From Acidovorax delafieldii (GTDB lineage Bacteria > Pseudomonadota > Gammaproteobacteria > Burkholderiales > Burkholderiaceae_C): a DNA stretch of 64,000 nt. The position numbers and the translations under genes were made by a program. Location of the stretch: the NCBI RefSeq assembly GCF_007993815.1, contig NZ_VJWE01000011.1, positions 124,001 to 188,000 on the forward strand, given 5' to 3'. The notes beneath the pieces are model-generated. The model saw nothing but the letters and a program-made list of their open reading frames with translations, searched no databases and was not told the DNA's origin. Positions 41,571 to 49,924 of the stretch are shown one piece after another; the first letter of the stretch is position 1; each line of letters opens with the position of its first letter.

Positions 41571-42884
41571 TCAAGCTGCGGCAGACACGCGCTGCGGGTT
41601 GTTGGGGTGCGTGGTCCAGTTGGCGTATTCGCCCGTCACCGTCTTGCCGGTGCGCACATCCACCTCGCCGGGCGCGAGCGCACGCATGGTGATGCACTCG
41701 GGCACGGGGCAGATCGACACGCACAGGTTGCAGCCCACGCATTCGGCCTCGTTGATCTCGAACTTGCGCACGCCGCCTTCTTTGGTGAAGGTGATGGCCT
41801 GGTGCGAGGTGTCTTCGCAGACCACATGGCAGCGGCCGCACTGGATGCAGGCATCCTGGTTGATGACAGCTTTTTCGATGTGGTTGAGGTTGAGGTTCTT
41901 CCAGTCCTTCACGGTAGGCACGGCCTGGCCCTTGAAGTCGTCGAGCGTGGCGTAGCCGTGCTCGTCCATGAAGTTGGACAGGCCGTCGCACATGTCCTGC
42001 ACGATCTTGAAGCCATACACCATGGCGGCCGTGCACACCTGCACCGTGCCGCAGCCCAGCGCGATGTACTCGGCCGCATCGCGCCAGGTGGTGATGCCGC
42101 CGATGCCGCTGATGGGCAGGCCCCCCGTCTGCGCGTCGCGTGCGATCTCGGCCACCATGTTCAGCGCAATGGGCTTGACGGCCGGGCCGCAGTAGCCGCC
42201 GTGCGAGCCCCAGCCGTCCGTGCTCGGACTCATCACCATGCGGTCCAGGTCCACGCCCATGATGGAGTTGATGGTGTTGATGAGCGACACCGCATCGGCT
42301 CCGCCCGCCTTGGCGGCGCGTGCGGGCTGGCGCACGTCGGTGATGTTGGGTGTGAGCTTCACGATCACGGGCAGCTTGCTATAGTGCTTGCACCAGGCCG
42401 TGACCATCTGGATGTATTCAGGCACCTGGCCCACGGCCGCGCCCATGCCGCGCTCGCTCATGCCGTGGGGGCAGCCGAAGTTGAGTTCAATGCCGTCGGC
42501 GCCGGTGTCTTCCACGAGCGGCAGGATGTTCTTCCAGCTCTGCTCCTCGCACGGCACCATCAGTGAGACGATCATGGCGCGGTCGGGCCAGTTGCGCTTG
42601 ACGCGTTTGATCTCTTCGAGGTTGGTCTGCAAAGGCCGGTCGGTGATCAGCTCGATGTTGTTCAGGCCGATCACGCGGCGGTCTTGCGACATGAGTGTGG
42701 AGTAGCGCGGGCCGTTGACGTTGACCACGGCCGGGTCTTCGCCCAGCGTCTTCCACACCACGCCGCCCCAGCCCGCCTCAAAGGCGCGGGTGACGTTGAT
42801 CTCTTTGTCGGTGGGCGGTGCGGAGGCCAGCCAGAAGGGGTTAGGGCTTTGGATGCCCAGGAAATTGCTGCGAATGTCTGCCAT
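41571..42884 (-). CDS. preA: NAD-dependent dihydropyrimidine dehydrogenase subunit PreA
   Basis: The 437-residue protein joins an FMN-binding dihydroorotate dehydrogenase-like barrel and two C-terminal 4Fe-4S motifs. The active-site loop is NFGCPHGMSERGMGAAVGQ with a catalytic Cys; GGADAVSLINTINSI and ISGIGGITTWRDAAEYI bind FMN. The ferredoxin motifs are CIQCGRCHVVC and CVGCNLCVSICPVPEC. With PreT it reduces uracil or thymine to the dihydro form. It follows preT by 33 bp, and the order preT-preA is the usual one. Confidence 0.95.
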   Translation of the reverse strand: MADIRSNFLGIQSPNPFWLASAPPTDKEINVTRAFEAGWGGVVWKTLGEDPAVVNVNGPRYSTLMSQDRRVIGLNNIELITDRPLQTNLEEIKRVKRNWPDRAMIVSLMVPCEEQSWKNILPLVEDTGADGIELNFGCPHGMSERGMGAAVGQVPEYIQMVTAWCKHYSKLPVIVKLTPNITDVRQPARAAKAGGADAVSLINTINSIMGVDLDRMVMSPSTDGWGSHGGYCGPAVKPIALNMVAEIARDAQTGGLPISGIGGITTWRDAAEYIALGCGTVQVCTAAMVYGFKIVQDMCDGLSNFMDEHGYATLDDFKGQAVPTVKDWKNLNLNHIEKAVINQDACIQCGRCHVVCEDTSHQAITFTKEGGVRKFEINEAECVGCNLCVSICPVPECITMRALAPGEVDVRTGKTVTGEYANWTTHPNNPQRVSAAA

Positions 42885-42917
42885 GGGGTGCTCCCGTGAA
42901 AACTGGGGTGAAGGGGT

Positions 42918-44267
42918 TCAAGCCATCAATGCGGCGTGGATGGACACAGCGGCGACCTTGCCGTGCTCCACCGCCTCCACCGTGAGGTCGCGGCCGCCCA
43001 CACGGCAGTCGCCACCGGCCCATACACGCGGCAGGCTGGTCTGGCCTTCGGCATCGGTGGCGATGCGCCCGCCCTCCAGTGCAATGCGGTTGCCCACGGG
43101 TTCGGCCACAAAGGTCTGGCCAATGGCCTTGAGCACCATGTCGGCGTCCAGCGTGAAGGTTTCGCCCGTTTCCACCAGCTTGCCGCCGCTCAGCGCCGTG
43201 GCGGCGAACCGCACACCCGTCACAGCACCGTTTTCGCTCAGCACCTCCTTCGGTGCCGCCCAGTGGCGGATCGTCACACCATTCGTCTGCGCCCACTGCT
43301 GCTCCACAGCGGACGCCGACATGGCCTCAGCGCCCCGGCGGTAGACGATGGTCACTTCTTCCGCGCCCAGCTTGCGCGACTGCACAGCGGCATCCACCGC
43401 CGTCATGCCGCCACCAATCACCACTACGCGGCGGCCTACAGGCAGGGCGGAGAGGTCGGTGCTCTGGCGCAGCTCGGCGATGAAGTCCACGGCATTGCGC
43501 AACCCAGTGGCCGTGGGCTCGGCCACGCCCAGTGCGTTCACACCCTGCAGGCCCAGGCCAAGGAAAACGGCGTCATACGCGCCCAGCAGACTGTCGAGCG
43601 TGATGTCACGGCCCAGTTGCTGGCCGGTGCGCACCTCGATACCGCCGATGGACAACAGCCACTCCACTTCCTTTTGCGCGAAGTTGTGCGTGGTCTTGTA
43701 GCTGGCCAGGCCATATTCGTTGAGGCCGCCGAGCTTGGGGCGCGCCTCGAACAGCACCACGTCATGCCCACGCACAGCCAGGCCATGCGCGCAGGCCAGG
43801 CCCGCCGGCCCGGCGCCCACCACGGCCACGCGCTTGCCGGTGGCGGCTGCACGCTGGAACAGCGGTGCACCGGGCTGGGCAAAGAAGGCGTCGGTGGCGT
43901 AGCGCTGCAACGAGCCGATCTCCACCGGCTTGTCCTCGTTGGTGTTGCGCACGCAGGCCTGTTCGCACAGCACCTCGGTGGGGCACACGCGGGCGCACAT
44001 GCCACCGAGCGGGTTGGCCTCCAGGATGGCGCGGGCAGCCCCCCGGTTGTTGTCCTGCGCAATGCGGTGGATGAACGACGGGATGTCGATGCCGGTGGGG
44101 CAGGCCGTGGCGCAGGGAGCGTCGTGGCAGTAATAGCAGCGCTCGGCCTCGATCAGCGCTTGCGGGCGGGTGAGCGGCGGGTGTGCGTCGCTGAAGTTCA
44201 CGGCGTAGTCGGCCAGGTTCAGGCGTGCGGCATGAATGCCGCAGGCACGGCTTGCGGGTGTGTCCAT
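42918..44267 (-). CDS. preT: NAD-dependent dihydropyrimidine dehydrogenase subunit PreT
   Basis: The 449-residue GltD-like flavoprotein is the NAD(H) module of dihydropyrimidine dehydrogenase. It has the Fer4_20 domain (CYYCHDAPCATACPTGIDIPSF; GGMCARVCPTEVLCEQACVRN), then FAD and NAD binding motifs (VAVVGAGPAGLACAHGLA near 140; VVVIGGGMTAVDAA near 275) and the terminal FAD motif VWAGGDCRVGG. The ATG at 44267 has GGAGG at 7 nt. It is the first gene of the pyrimidine cluster and is divergent from a RutR-like regulator. Confidence 0.95.
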   Translation of the reverse strand: MDTPASRACGIHAARLNLADYAVNFSDAHPPLTRPQALIEAERCYYCHDAPCATACPTGIDIPSFIHRIAQDNNRGAARAILEANPLGGMCARVCPTEVLCEQACVRNTNEDKPVEIGSLQRYATDAFFAQPGAPLFQRAAATGKRVAVVGAGPAGLACAHGLAVRGHDVVLFEARPKLGGLNEYGLASYKTTHNFAQKEVEWLLSIGGIEVRTGQQLGRDITLDSLLGAYDAVFLGLGLQGVNALGVAEPTATGLRNAVDFIAELRQSTDLSALPVGRRVVVIGGGMTAVDAAVQSRKLGAEEVTIVYRRGAEAMSASAVEQQWAQTNGVTIRHWAAPKEVLSENGAVTGVRFAATALSGGKLVETGETFTLDADMVLKAIGQTFVAEPVGNRIALEGGRIATDAEGQTSLPRVWAGGDCRVGGRDLTVEAVEHGKVAAVSIHAALMA

Positions 44268-44484
44268 CAGGTTTCCTCCGAGAGGGTCAGGGTGGGGGTC
44301 TGGGCGCCCATGGGGCGTGCAAGCGCACGCCGCGCAGCGTTGGAGCGCCAGCAAGTGGCGCCAACCAATGCGGCACCGGCGTGAATGCTGGTGCCCGCAA
44401 ACTTCGGAGGTTTCATCGTGGTCCTCGCTGTGGGGTGCAGGTGCCCGCTGCTTTGCGACGGCGGTGCCCTGCGTTGTGGGTCAA

Positions 44485-44518
44485 TTTACCAACCCGTAAA
44501 AATTTACCAATTGGTAAA
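44485..44518. promoter_or_regulatory. Double palindromic operator for the RutR-like regulator
   Basis: TTTACCAATTGGTAAA (44503-44518) is a perfect 16-bp palindrome. TTTACCAACCCGTAAA (44485-44500) is a second, imperfect copy 18 bp away centre to centre. Both resemble the RutR consensus TTGACCA-N2-TGGTCAA with T for G. They lie in the 331-bp divergent region between preT and the regulator, closer to the regulator start. On the preT strand TTGGTA and TAAATT spaced 16 bp overlap them, so repression of that promoter is plausible. The remainder of the region contains no gene. Confidence 0.7.
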
Positions 44519-44598
44519 ATCCCTACAGCAAACCGCGTGCCAGCCTCCAGCCAGCCAATTGCCAGTTTTCAGGCCCCGGCTTGTTCCACAATGGTGCA

Positions 44599-45303
44599 AT
44601 GACTGCAGCCCGCCCGTCCATTGCCCCCCCGCCCCCGCGTCCCCGCAAGGCGGCCCTCCCGCCTCACAACGAGTCCGCCCCCCGCGCCCCCACGGCCTCG
44701 CGGCTGCTCAAGGAGCAGGGCATCCTTACCGAGGCCGAGAATCAGTTTGCGCAATTCGGCTTTGAGGGCGCATCGCTGGAGAGCATTGCCGCCGCCATCG
44801 GCATCAGCCGCCACAACCTGCTGTATTACTTCCCGAGCAAGGAAGCGCTGTACCAGCGGGTGCTGGACGATGTGCTCACCCAGTGGCTGGCGGGCATGGA
44901 AGACCTGTCGCACAGCGATGACCCCCAGCAGGCGCTTCGGCGCTACATCCGCGCCAAGCTGCACTATTCGCGCACCCGCCCCCAGGGCGCTAAGGTGTTC
45001 ACCAAAGAGGTGATTGCAGGTGCACCACGGTATGGCACGGCCATCACCGAACGCGTGGCGCCGCTGCTCAAGACCGAGGTGCGCACCTTCGAGCGCTGGG
45101 CGCGCGAGGGCCGCATTGCCAAGGTCAACTTCACGCACCTGATGTTCATCATCTGGTCGGTCACCCAGGCGTATGCGGAGCAGGAAGCCCAGTTCGCCCT
45201 GCTGCTGGGCAAGCCCTCCCTGACCGAGCGCGACTACGAAAAGGCCGAGGAACTGATCGTGCGCATGGTGCTGAGCGCGCTGGCGCCCGATGCGGTGGTC
45301 TAA
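44599..45303 (+). CDS. RutR-like TetR-family regulator of pyrimidine catabolism
   Basis: The 234-residue TetR-type repressor has its DNA-binding helix-turn-helix in FEGASLESIAAAIGISRHNLLYYFPSKEALYQ near residues 52-85, very close in type to RutR (LLYYFPSKEALY). The C-terminal ligand domain (TKEVIAGAPRYG, MFIIWSVTQAYAEQEAQ) matches the YcdC/RutR family, which senses uracil or thymine. A Pro-rich N-terminal extension of about 30 residues precedes the domain. The ATG at 44599 is used; the longer frame starts at TTG. It is divergent from preT with paired palindromes between them. Confidence 0.88.
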   Translation: MTAARPSIAPPPPRPRKAALPPHNESAPRAPTASRLLKEQGILTEAENQFAQFGFEGASLESIAAAIGISRHNLLYYFPSKEALYQRVLDDVLTQWLAGMEDLSHSDDPQQALRRYIRAKLHYSRTRPQGAKVFTKEVIAGAPRYGTAITERVAPLLKTEVRTFERWAREGRIAKVNFTHLMFIIWSVTQAYAEQEAQFALLLGKPSLTERDYEKAEELIVRMVLSALAPDAVV

Positions 45304-45330
45304 GCCAGCAAGGCGCACCAAACGCTATAT

Positions 45331-45372
45331 AAAAGATAGCTGCCAGCACAATCAACATATGCGCTTGAGGCC
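45331..45372 (+). repeat. Dispersed TAGCTGCCAGCGC repeat, copy 6
   Basis: AAAGATAGCTGCCAGCACAA is followed by ATGCGCTTGAGGCC. It sits between the convergent ends of the RutR-like and sigma-54 activator genes. Confidence 0.6.
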
Positions 45373-45392
45373 AATTTCTTCACTTATTGGCG

Positions 45393-46757
45393 TCAAGCAC
45401 CCAATGTTTTCAGCCGCCGGTACAGCGATCGCTCGCTGATGCCCAGCCGCCGCGCCAGGGCTGAACGGCTGCCCTGGTGGGCAGCCACGGCCCGGCGCAG
45501 GGCCTCGTCGTCGGGCAAGGGGCGGCGTGATAGCCCCGCTAACGCAACCGATACAGGCAGCACCCCTGCGCCCTGAGCCACCGCACCCGCGAGCGGGGGC
45601 AGACCACAGGCAAGCGCTTGCTGCACATGCTCCGCGCCGATGCTGTCGCCATCGCACAGCAAGGCGGTGCGCTCCAGCAGGTTGCGCAGTTCCCGCACAT
45701 TGCCGTGGTAGGGCTGCGCCTCCAGCAAGGCCAGCGCAGCGCCAGACAACTGCAGCGCACGGGGCTGGGGCGCCACGCGTTCCAGCAGCGCGCGTGCCAG
45801 CAAAGCGGTGTCCCCCTGGCGTTCGCGCAGCGGTGGCAGGTGGATGGGGAAGGTGCTCAGGCGGTAATACAGGTCTTCGCGAAAGTGCCCTGCGGCCACC
45901 ATGTGCTGCAGGTTGCGGTGCGTGGCAGACACCACGCGCAGGTCGGCATGCCTCAGCTCGGTGCTGCCCACGCGGCGGTAGGTGCCGGTCTCCAGCAGGC
46001 GCAGCAGCTTGACCTGCAGCGGCAGGGGAATGTCGCCCACTTCGTCCAGAAACAGCGTGCCACCGTTTGCCGCCTCTACCAGCCCCGGCCGGGCCTGGGC
46101 CGCGCCGGTGAACGCCCCTTTCTCATGCCCGAACAGCTCGGACTCAAACAGCGCCTCGGGCAGGCTGGAGCAGTCCACGGGTACCAGCGCACGCCGCGCG
46201 CGCAGGCTGCCCTGGTGCACGGCATGGGCCACCAGCTCCTTGCCCGTGCCCGACTCGCCCAGCAGCAACACCGCAGCCCGCGAGGGTGCCACCCGCGCCA
46301 CCAGCCCCAGCATCTTCTGGAACGCGGGCGACCGCCCGATGAGCCCCTGCGCGGACGGCACCGGCTGCGCCGCCACCGGCAAAGGCACCATCTTTTCGAC
46401 AAAGAACCCCATGGTGCCGTCCGCCCCCGCCACGGGCGCCAGCTCGATCTGCACATATTCCTCACCCTGGGCCGTGTGGTGCACATGCAGCACCCGTTCG
46501 CATTGCCCCGAGGCGCGCGCCTGCGCCAGCGGACAGGACTCGCCCGCCTGGTCACAGGGCACGCTGGCGTGGTGGGACACAGCGTGGCAGGTGCGCCCCA
46601 CCACGCTGCCCCCCGCGCCGCCAGCCGTACCGAACAGGCGGCGATAGGCGCCATTGGCCGCCAGGATGCGATAGCGGTCGTCCACCAGGATGTGCGGATC
46701 TGGCAGGCCTTCCAGAAAGGACACCAGTTCTGCGGGTGGTGCGGGGAGGTGGGGCAT
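45393..46757 (-). CDS. Sigma-54-dependent activator with PAS sensor (NtrC family)
   Basis: The 454-residue regulator has a PAS domain (residues about 10-115) containing a Cys/His-rich motif [20 protein letters not shown] that may bind a metal or sense redox state. The AAA+ domain follows, with Walker A GESGTGKE, the sigma-54 contact loop GAFTGA, Walker [12 protein letters not shown] and [16 protein letters not shown] Fis-type helix-turn-helix ends it ([21 protein letters not shown]). The ATG at 46757 is 8 nt after GAAGG; an ATG 18 bp earlier is possible. It is divergent from an orphan Rieske gene that has a sigma-54 promoter, its most likely target. Confidence 0.9.
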   Translation of the reverse strand: MPHLPAPPAELVSFLEGLPDPHILVDDRYRILAANGAYRRLFGTAGGAGGSVVGRTCHAVSHHASVPCDQAGESCPLAQARASGQCERVLHVHHTAQGEEYVQIELAPVAGADGTMGFFVEKMVPLPVAAQPVPSAQGLIGRSPAFQKMLGLVARVAPSRAAVLLLGESGTGKELVAHAVHQGSLRARRALVPVDCSSLPEALFESELFGHEKGAFTGAAQARPGLVEAANGGTLFLDEVGDIPLPLQVKLLRLLETGTYRRVGSTELRHADLRVVSATHRNLQHMVAAGHFREDLYYRLSTFPIHLPPLRERQGDTALLARALLERVAPQPRALQLSGAALALLEAQPYHGNVRELRNLLERTALLCDGDSIGAEHVQQALACGLPPLAGAVAQGAGVLPVSVALAGLSRRPLPDDEALRRAVAAHQGSRSALARRLGISERSLYRRLKTLGA

Positions 46758-46844
46758 GGAAAAACCTTCGTACATGCAAGGGCCCTGACGGTGCACCGGT
46801 TTCGGCAGCGGGCCTTTGATCTATGCCATGCGGACTGCAATGGA

Positions 46845-46920
46845 TGGCAGTTGGCAGCCGGCTTGGCAGACAGGGTGGCAGTGAATCCGGCCGCTGCCGG
46901 GCCTGCGGCGCACCTGCCAA
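46845..46920. promoter_or_regulatory. Candidate enhancer with TGGCAG repeats for the sigma-54 activator
   Basis: TGGCAG occurs four times (46845-46850, 46852-46857, 46864-46869, 46876-46881), and the inverted form CTGCCAA at 46914-46920 pairs with TTGGCAG. They lie 80-155 bp upstream of the -24/-12 promoter, the usual distance for a bound sigma-54 activator. The assignment is inference from position and repetition. The whole 46758-47118 interval has no gene. Confidence 0.5.
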
Positions 46921-47000
46921 CCCGACATCGCGCGCGCAATCCATTGAATTCACGGGCTTTTCATGCAGCACGCGCCATGGCACGCAGGTCTTGCGGGCGA

Positions 47001-47015
47001 TGGCACGCGGTTTGC
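47001..47015 (+). promoter_or_regulatory. Sigma-54 (-24/-12) promoter of the Rieske gene
   Basis: TGGCACGCGGTTTGC matches TGGCACG-N4-TTGC exactly, with GG and GC separated by the required 10 bp. Transcription should start near 47027, giving a 92-nt leader before the Rieske ATG at 47119. Confidence 0.8.
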
Positions 47016-47118
47016 GGTAAGCCATAGCCGTCCGCAGCGATGCGGGCGGTGGCTGTCACCCCGGCGAGAACCTTTTCTGTACCACAGCCCGTCCCGTCCT
47101 CCTTCTCAGAAAGCCCCC

Positions 47119-47745
47119 ATGGCCCTCCACCCCGCTACAACGAATGGCTCCCTTCCAGGCACAGAGGGCGATCCCGCTGCAGAGCGTCGGCAGCTGGTGC
47201 TGCTGACGGCGGCCACAGGCTGCGTGGCGGCGGCAGGGGTCGCCGTGCCCCTGGTGTCCAGCCTGGCCCCCAGCGAGCGCGCGCGGGCCATGGGCGCCGG
47301 TGTCGAGGTGGACATCAGCGACCTGCCGCCCGGCGGCGTAAAGACGGTGGAATGGCGCGGCAAGCCCGTGTGGATCATGCGGCGTACGCCCGAGATGCTG
47401 GCCGCCCTGCCCCAGCAAGACGCCGCGCTGGCCGACCCGGCCTCGCGCAAGGACCAGCAACCCGAGTACGCCCGCAACCCGCAACGCTCCATCCGCCCGG
47501 AGGTGTTTGTCACCGTGGGCATATGCACCCACCTTGGCTGCTCCCCCACCGCCGTGCCCGCAGGCACCACCAACCCCAGCGTGGGCGACCAGTGGCAGGG
47601 CGGCTTCTTTTGTCCATGCCACGGCTCCACCTTCGACCTGGCGGGCCGCGTCTTCAAGAACAAGCCCGCGCCCACCAACCTGGAGGTACCGCCGCACCGC
47701 TACGTGTCCGACACCCGGCTGCTCATCGGGGACGACGCTGCCTGA
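47119..47745 (+). CDS. Orphan Rieske iron-sulfur protein (ubiquinol-cytochrome c reductase type)
   Basis: The 208-residue protein has a twin-arginine membrane anchor (AERRQLVLLTAATGCVAAAGVAVPLV), the hinge (SERARAMGAGVEVDISDLPPGG) and the Rieske domain. The 2Fe-2S ligands are Cys136/His138 (CTHLGC) and Cys165/His168 (CPCHGS), with Cys141 and Cys167 as the disulfide pair. It is like PetA in every feature, but no cytochrome b or c1 gene is near: LysR follows on the opposite strand. It is probably a second copy that exchanges into the bc1 complex or another quinol enzyme under a special condition, controlled by the divergent sigma-54 activator. Confidence 0.9.
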   Translation: MALHPATTNGSLPGTEGDPAAERRQLVLLTAATGCVAAAGVAVPLVSSLAPSERARAMGAGVEVDISDLPPGGVKTVEWRGKPVWIMRRTPEMLAALPQQDAALADPASRKDQQPEYARNPQRSIRPEVFVTVGICTHLGCSPTAVPAGTTNPSVGDQWQGGFFCPCHGSTFDLAGRVFKNKPAPTNLEVPPHRYVSDTRLLIGDDAA

Positions 47746-47792
47746 GCGACAGGCGGCGGCCTGGGGCGGCACATTCCCGGTTCAGCTTCGCG

Positions 47793-48680
47793 TCACACCT
47801 GCTTCTGTTGCCACAGCACATCCAGCACATGCTGGGTGGCGCGCTCCACCGGGCCCGCGCGGTGGGCGATGCCCAGGGGGCGCCACAGCCGGGGCTGCAC
47901 CGGCAGCATGCGAATGCGCGGGTCCAGCGGCGTGGCGGTGGAGGCCTCGTGCGGCAGCAGCGTGGCTCCGTAGCCCGCAGCCACCAGGCTCTTGATGGCA
48001 TCGTTGTAGTTGAGCTGGATGCGCGCCTTGGGCTGCTCGCCCGCCAGGGCCAGCCATTCGCTCGTCAGGCGCGACAGGCTGGTGCCGTCGTCATTCAGGA
48101 TCAACGGCTGCCCTGCCAGCCACTGGGGCGTGACCCTGCGGGGTGCCTCCCAGAACGAGGGGACGAACGCCATCACGGGGTCGCGCCGCCACGGCATCAC
48201 CGTCACCCCGCGCACCGAGGCCATGGGCAAGGCCACCAGGCCCACATCCAATGCCCCCAGCGCCAGCCGCGACACAGTCTCCTGCGACGTGAGCACCAGC
48301 ACCTGCACATCGATGCCGGGGTGGTACTGGCCCAGCACTTCCAGCGCCTGGGGCAGCAGGTGCGCGATGGCGCCGGTGGACGCGCCCAGCCGCACCCGCC
48401 CCTCCAGCCCCTGCACCTGGCGCCGCACCAGGTCCATGGCCTCGTCGGCATCGGCCAGCAAACGCCGCGCCCGCTCCACCAGAACCTCCCCCGCGCCGGA
48501 CGGCCGCACCTCGCCCCGCTTGCGCACCAGCAACGGCGCACCGATCAAGGCCTCCAGGTCGGCAATGTGCAGGCTGACCGTGGGCGGCGCCAGGTGCAGC
48601 GTGCGGGCAGCTTCAGCGAAAGACCCGAGGTCAGCGATGGTGACCAGGGTACGCAGCCGATCGAGATTGAGTTCGCGCAT
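47793..48680 (-). CDS. LysR-family transcriptional regulator
   Basis: The 295-residue LysR regulator has an N-terminal winged helix-turn-helix (LDRLRTLVTIADLGSFAEAARTLHLAPPTVSLHIADLEALIG) and a type 2 periplasmic-binding-like effector domain beginning near residue 90 (GRVRLGASTGAIAHLLPQALEVL). It is convergent with the Rieske gene and its start is 110 bp from argC on the opposite strand, so argC or an unlinked gene may be its target. The effector cannot be told. Confidence 0.9.
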   Translation of the reverse strand: MRELNLDRLRTLVTIADLGSFAEAARTLHLAPPTVSLHIADLEALIGAPLLVRKRGEVRPSGAGEVLVERARRLLADADEAMDLVRRQVQGLEGRVRLGASTGAIAHLLPQALEVLGQYHPGIDVQVLVLTSQETVSRLALGALDVGLVALPMASVRGVTVMPWRRDPVMAFVPSFWEAPRRVTPQWLAGQPLILNDDGTSLSRLTSEWLALAGEQPKARIQLNYNDAIKSLVAAGYGATLLPHEASTATPLDPRIRMLPVQPRLWRPLGIAHRAGPVERATQHVLDVLWQQKQV

Positions 48681-48790
48681 GACATTCAGTAGAACTGATC
48701 TTGATGTTTGTGAAATTCAACTTTTCAAATTTTAGACCGGCGCTGAAGATTCCCACATCCCATCTCCCACCCCTGCCAGGAATCCGCACC

Positions 48791-49726
48791 ATGACCACCC
48801 AGCCCCTTGTTTTTATTGACGGCGACCAAGGCACCACCGGCCTGCAAATCCACCAGCGCCTGCACGGCCGCACAGATCTGCAGCTGCTGACACTGCCCGA
48901 AGCCGACCGCAAGAACCGCACCCGCCGCGCCGAAGCCATCAACAGCTGCGACATCGCCATCCTGTGCCTGCCCGACGCCGCCGCCCGCGAAGCCGTGGCC
49001 GCCATCCACAACCCCTCGGTGCGGGTGATCGACGCCAGCTCGGCCCACCGCACGGACGCGCAATGGGTTTATGGGTTCCCTGAGATGGATGCGGCGCAGG
49101 CCGCGCGCATCGCCAACGCGCAACGCGTCAGCAACCCCGGCTGCTACCCCACAGGCGCCATCGCCCTGCTGCGGCCCCTGGTGCAGGCCGGCTTGTTGCC
49201 TGCCGACCATGCGCTCACCATCCATGCGGTGTCGGGGTATTCCGGCGGTGGGCGTGCCCGGGTGCAAGCACACGAAGGCCCCGAAGCAGCCAGTGCGCCC
49301 GCCTTCCAGGTCTATGGGCTGCAGCTGGAGCACAAACACACGCCCGAGATCGCGCAGCACGCCGGGCTGTCGCAGCGCCCGTTTTTTCTGCCCTCGTACG
49401 GCGCCTTCCGCCAGGGCATCGTGCTGACCATCGGGCTGCATCTGCGGCAGCTCGCGCCCGGAGCGCGAGGCGAACACCTGCACGCCTGCCTGCAGCAGCA
49501 CTATGCCGGCGCCACCTTTGTCGAGGTGATGCCCCCCGCCACCACCGAAGCGGCCGAGCATCTGGACCCGCAAGCCCTGAACGGCACCAACCGGCTGCAG
49601 CTGGGGGTGTTCAGCAATGCCCGCCACGGTCAGGTGTTGCTGACCGCCGTGTTTGACAACCTGGGCAAGGGTGCCTCGGGGGCGGCGGTGCAGAACCTGG
49701 ATCTGATGCTGACAAGTGGAGGTTAA
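48791..49726 (+). CDS. argC: N-acetyl-gamma-glutamyl-phosphate reductase, short (type 2) form
   Basis: The 311-residue arginine biosynthesis enzyme reduces N-acetylglutamyl phosphate to the semialdehyde. It opens with [17 protein letters not shown] (NADP site). The active-site Cys is in [17 protein letters not shown] near residue 117, and [11 protein letters not shown] and EHKHTPEI are characteristic of the shorter ArgC subfamily. The ATG at 48791 is used because upstream codons in the long frame do not resemble the family. It is divergent from the LysR gene. Confidence 0.93.
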   Translation: MTTQPLVFIDGDQGTTGLQIHQRLHGRTDLQLLTLPEADRKNRTRRAEAINSCDIAILCLPDAAAREAVAAIHNPSVRVIDASSAHRTDAQWVYGFPEMDAAQAARIANAQRVSNPGCYPTGAIALLRPLVQAGLLPADHALTIHAVSGYSGGGRARVQAHEGPEAASAPAFQVYGLQLEHKHTPEIAQHAGLSQRPFFLPSYGAFRQGIVLTIGLHLRQLAPGARGEHLHACLQQHYAGATFVEVMPPATTEAAEHLDPQALNGTNRLQLGVFSNARHGQVLLTAVFDNLGKGASGAAVQNLDLMLTSGG

Positions 49727-49924
49727 GCCGACCGAGCGTGGCGCGAATGCTGGACATCACCGGTGCGGTGCAGCAATGGCGTCCGTCAATACGCGAACGC
49801 GCGCAAGCCCGATGTTTTTAAACACTTTTTCACAGTTCGTCGTACTTTTTGCTCTGCTACACTGACCCGGCACTTTGCCTCCCGCTCGGGTTGGCGCCTC
49901 CCACCCTCTCCCTGAAGCCCTTTC

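Noticed and set aside
46978-46994. A first sigma-54-like sequence TGGCACGCAGGTCTTGC
   Set aside because: The GG and GC are 12 bp apart instead of the required 10, and a correctly spaced site follows 23 bp downstream.
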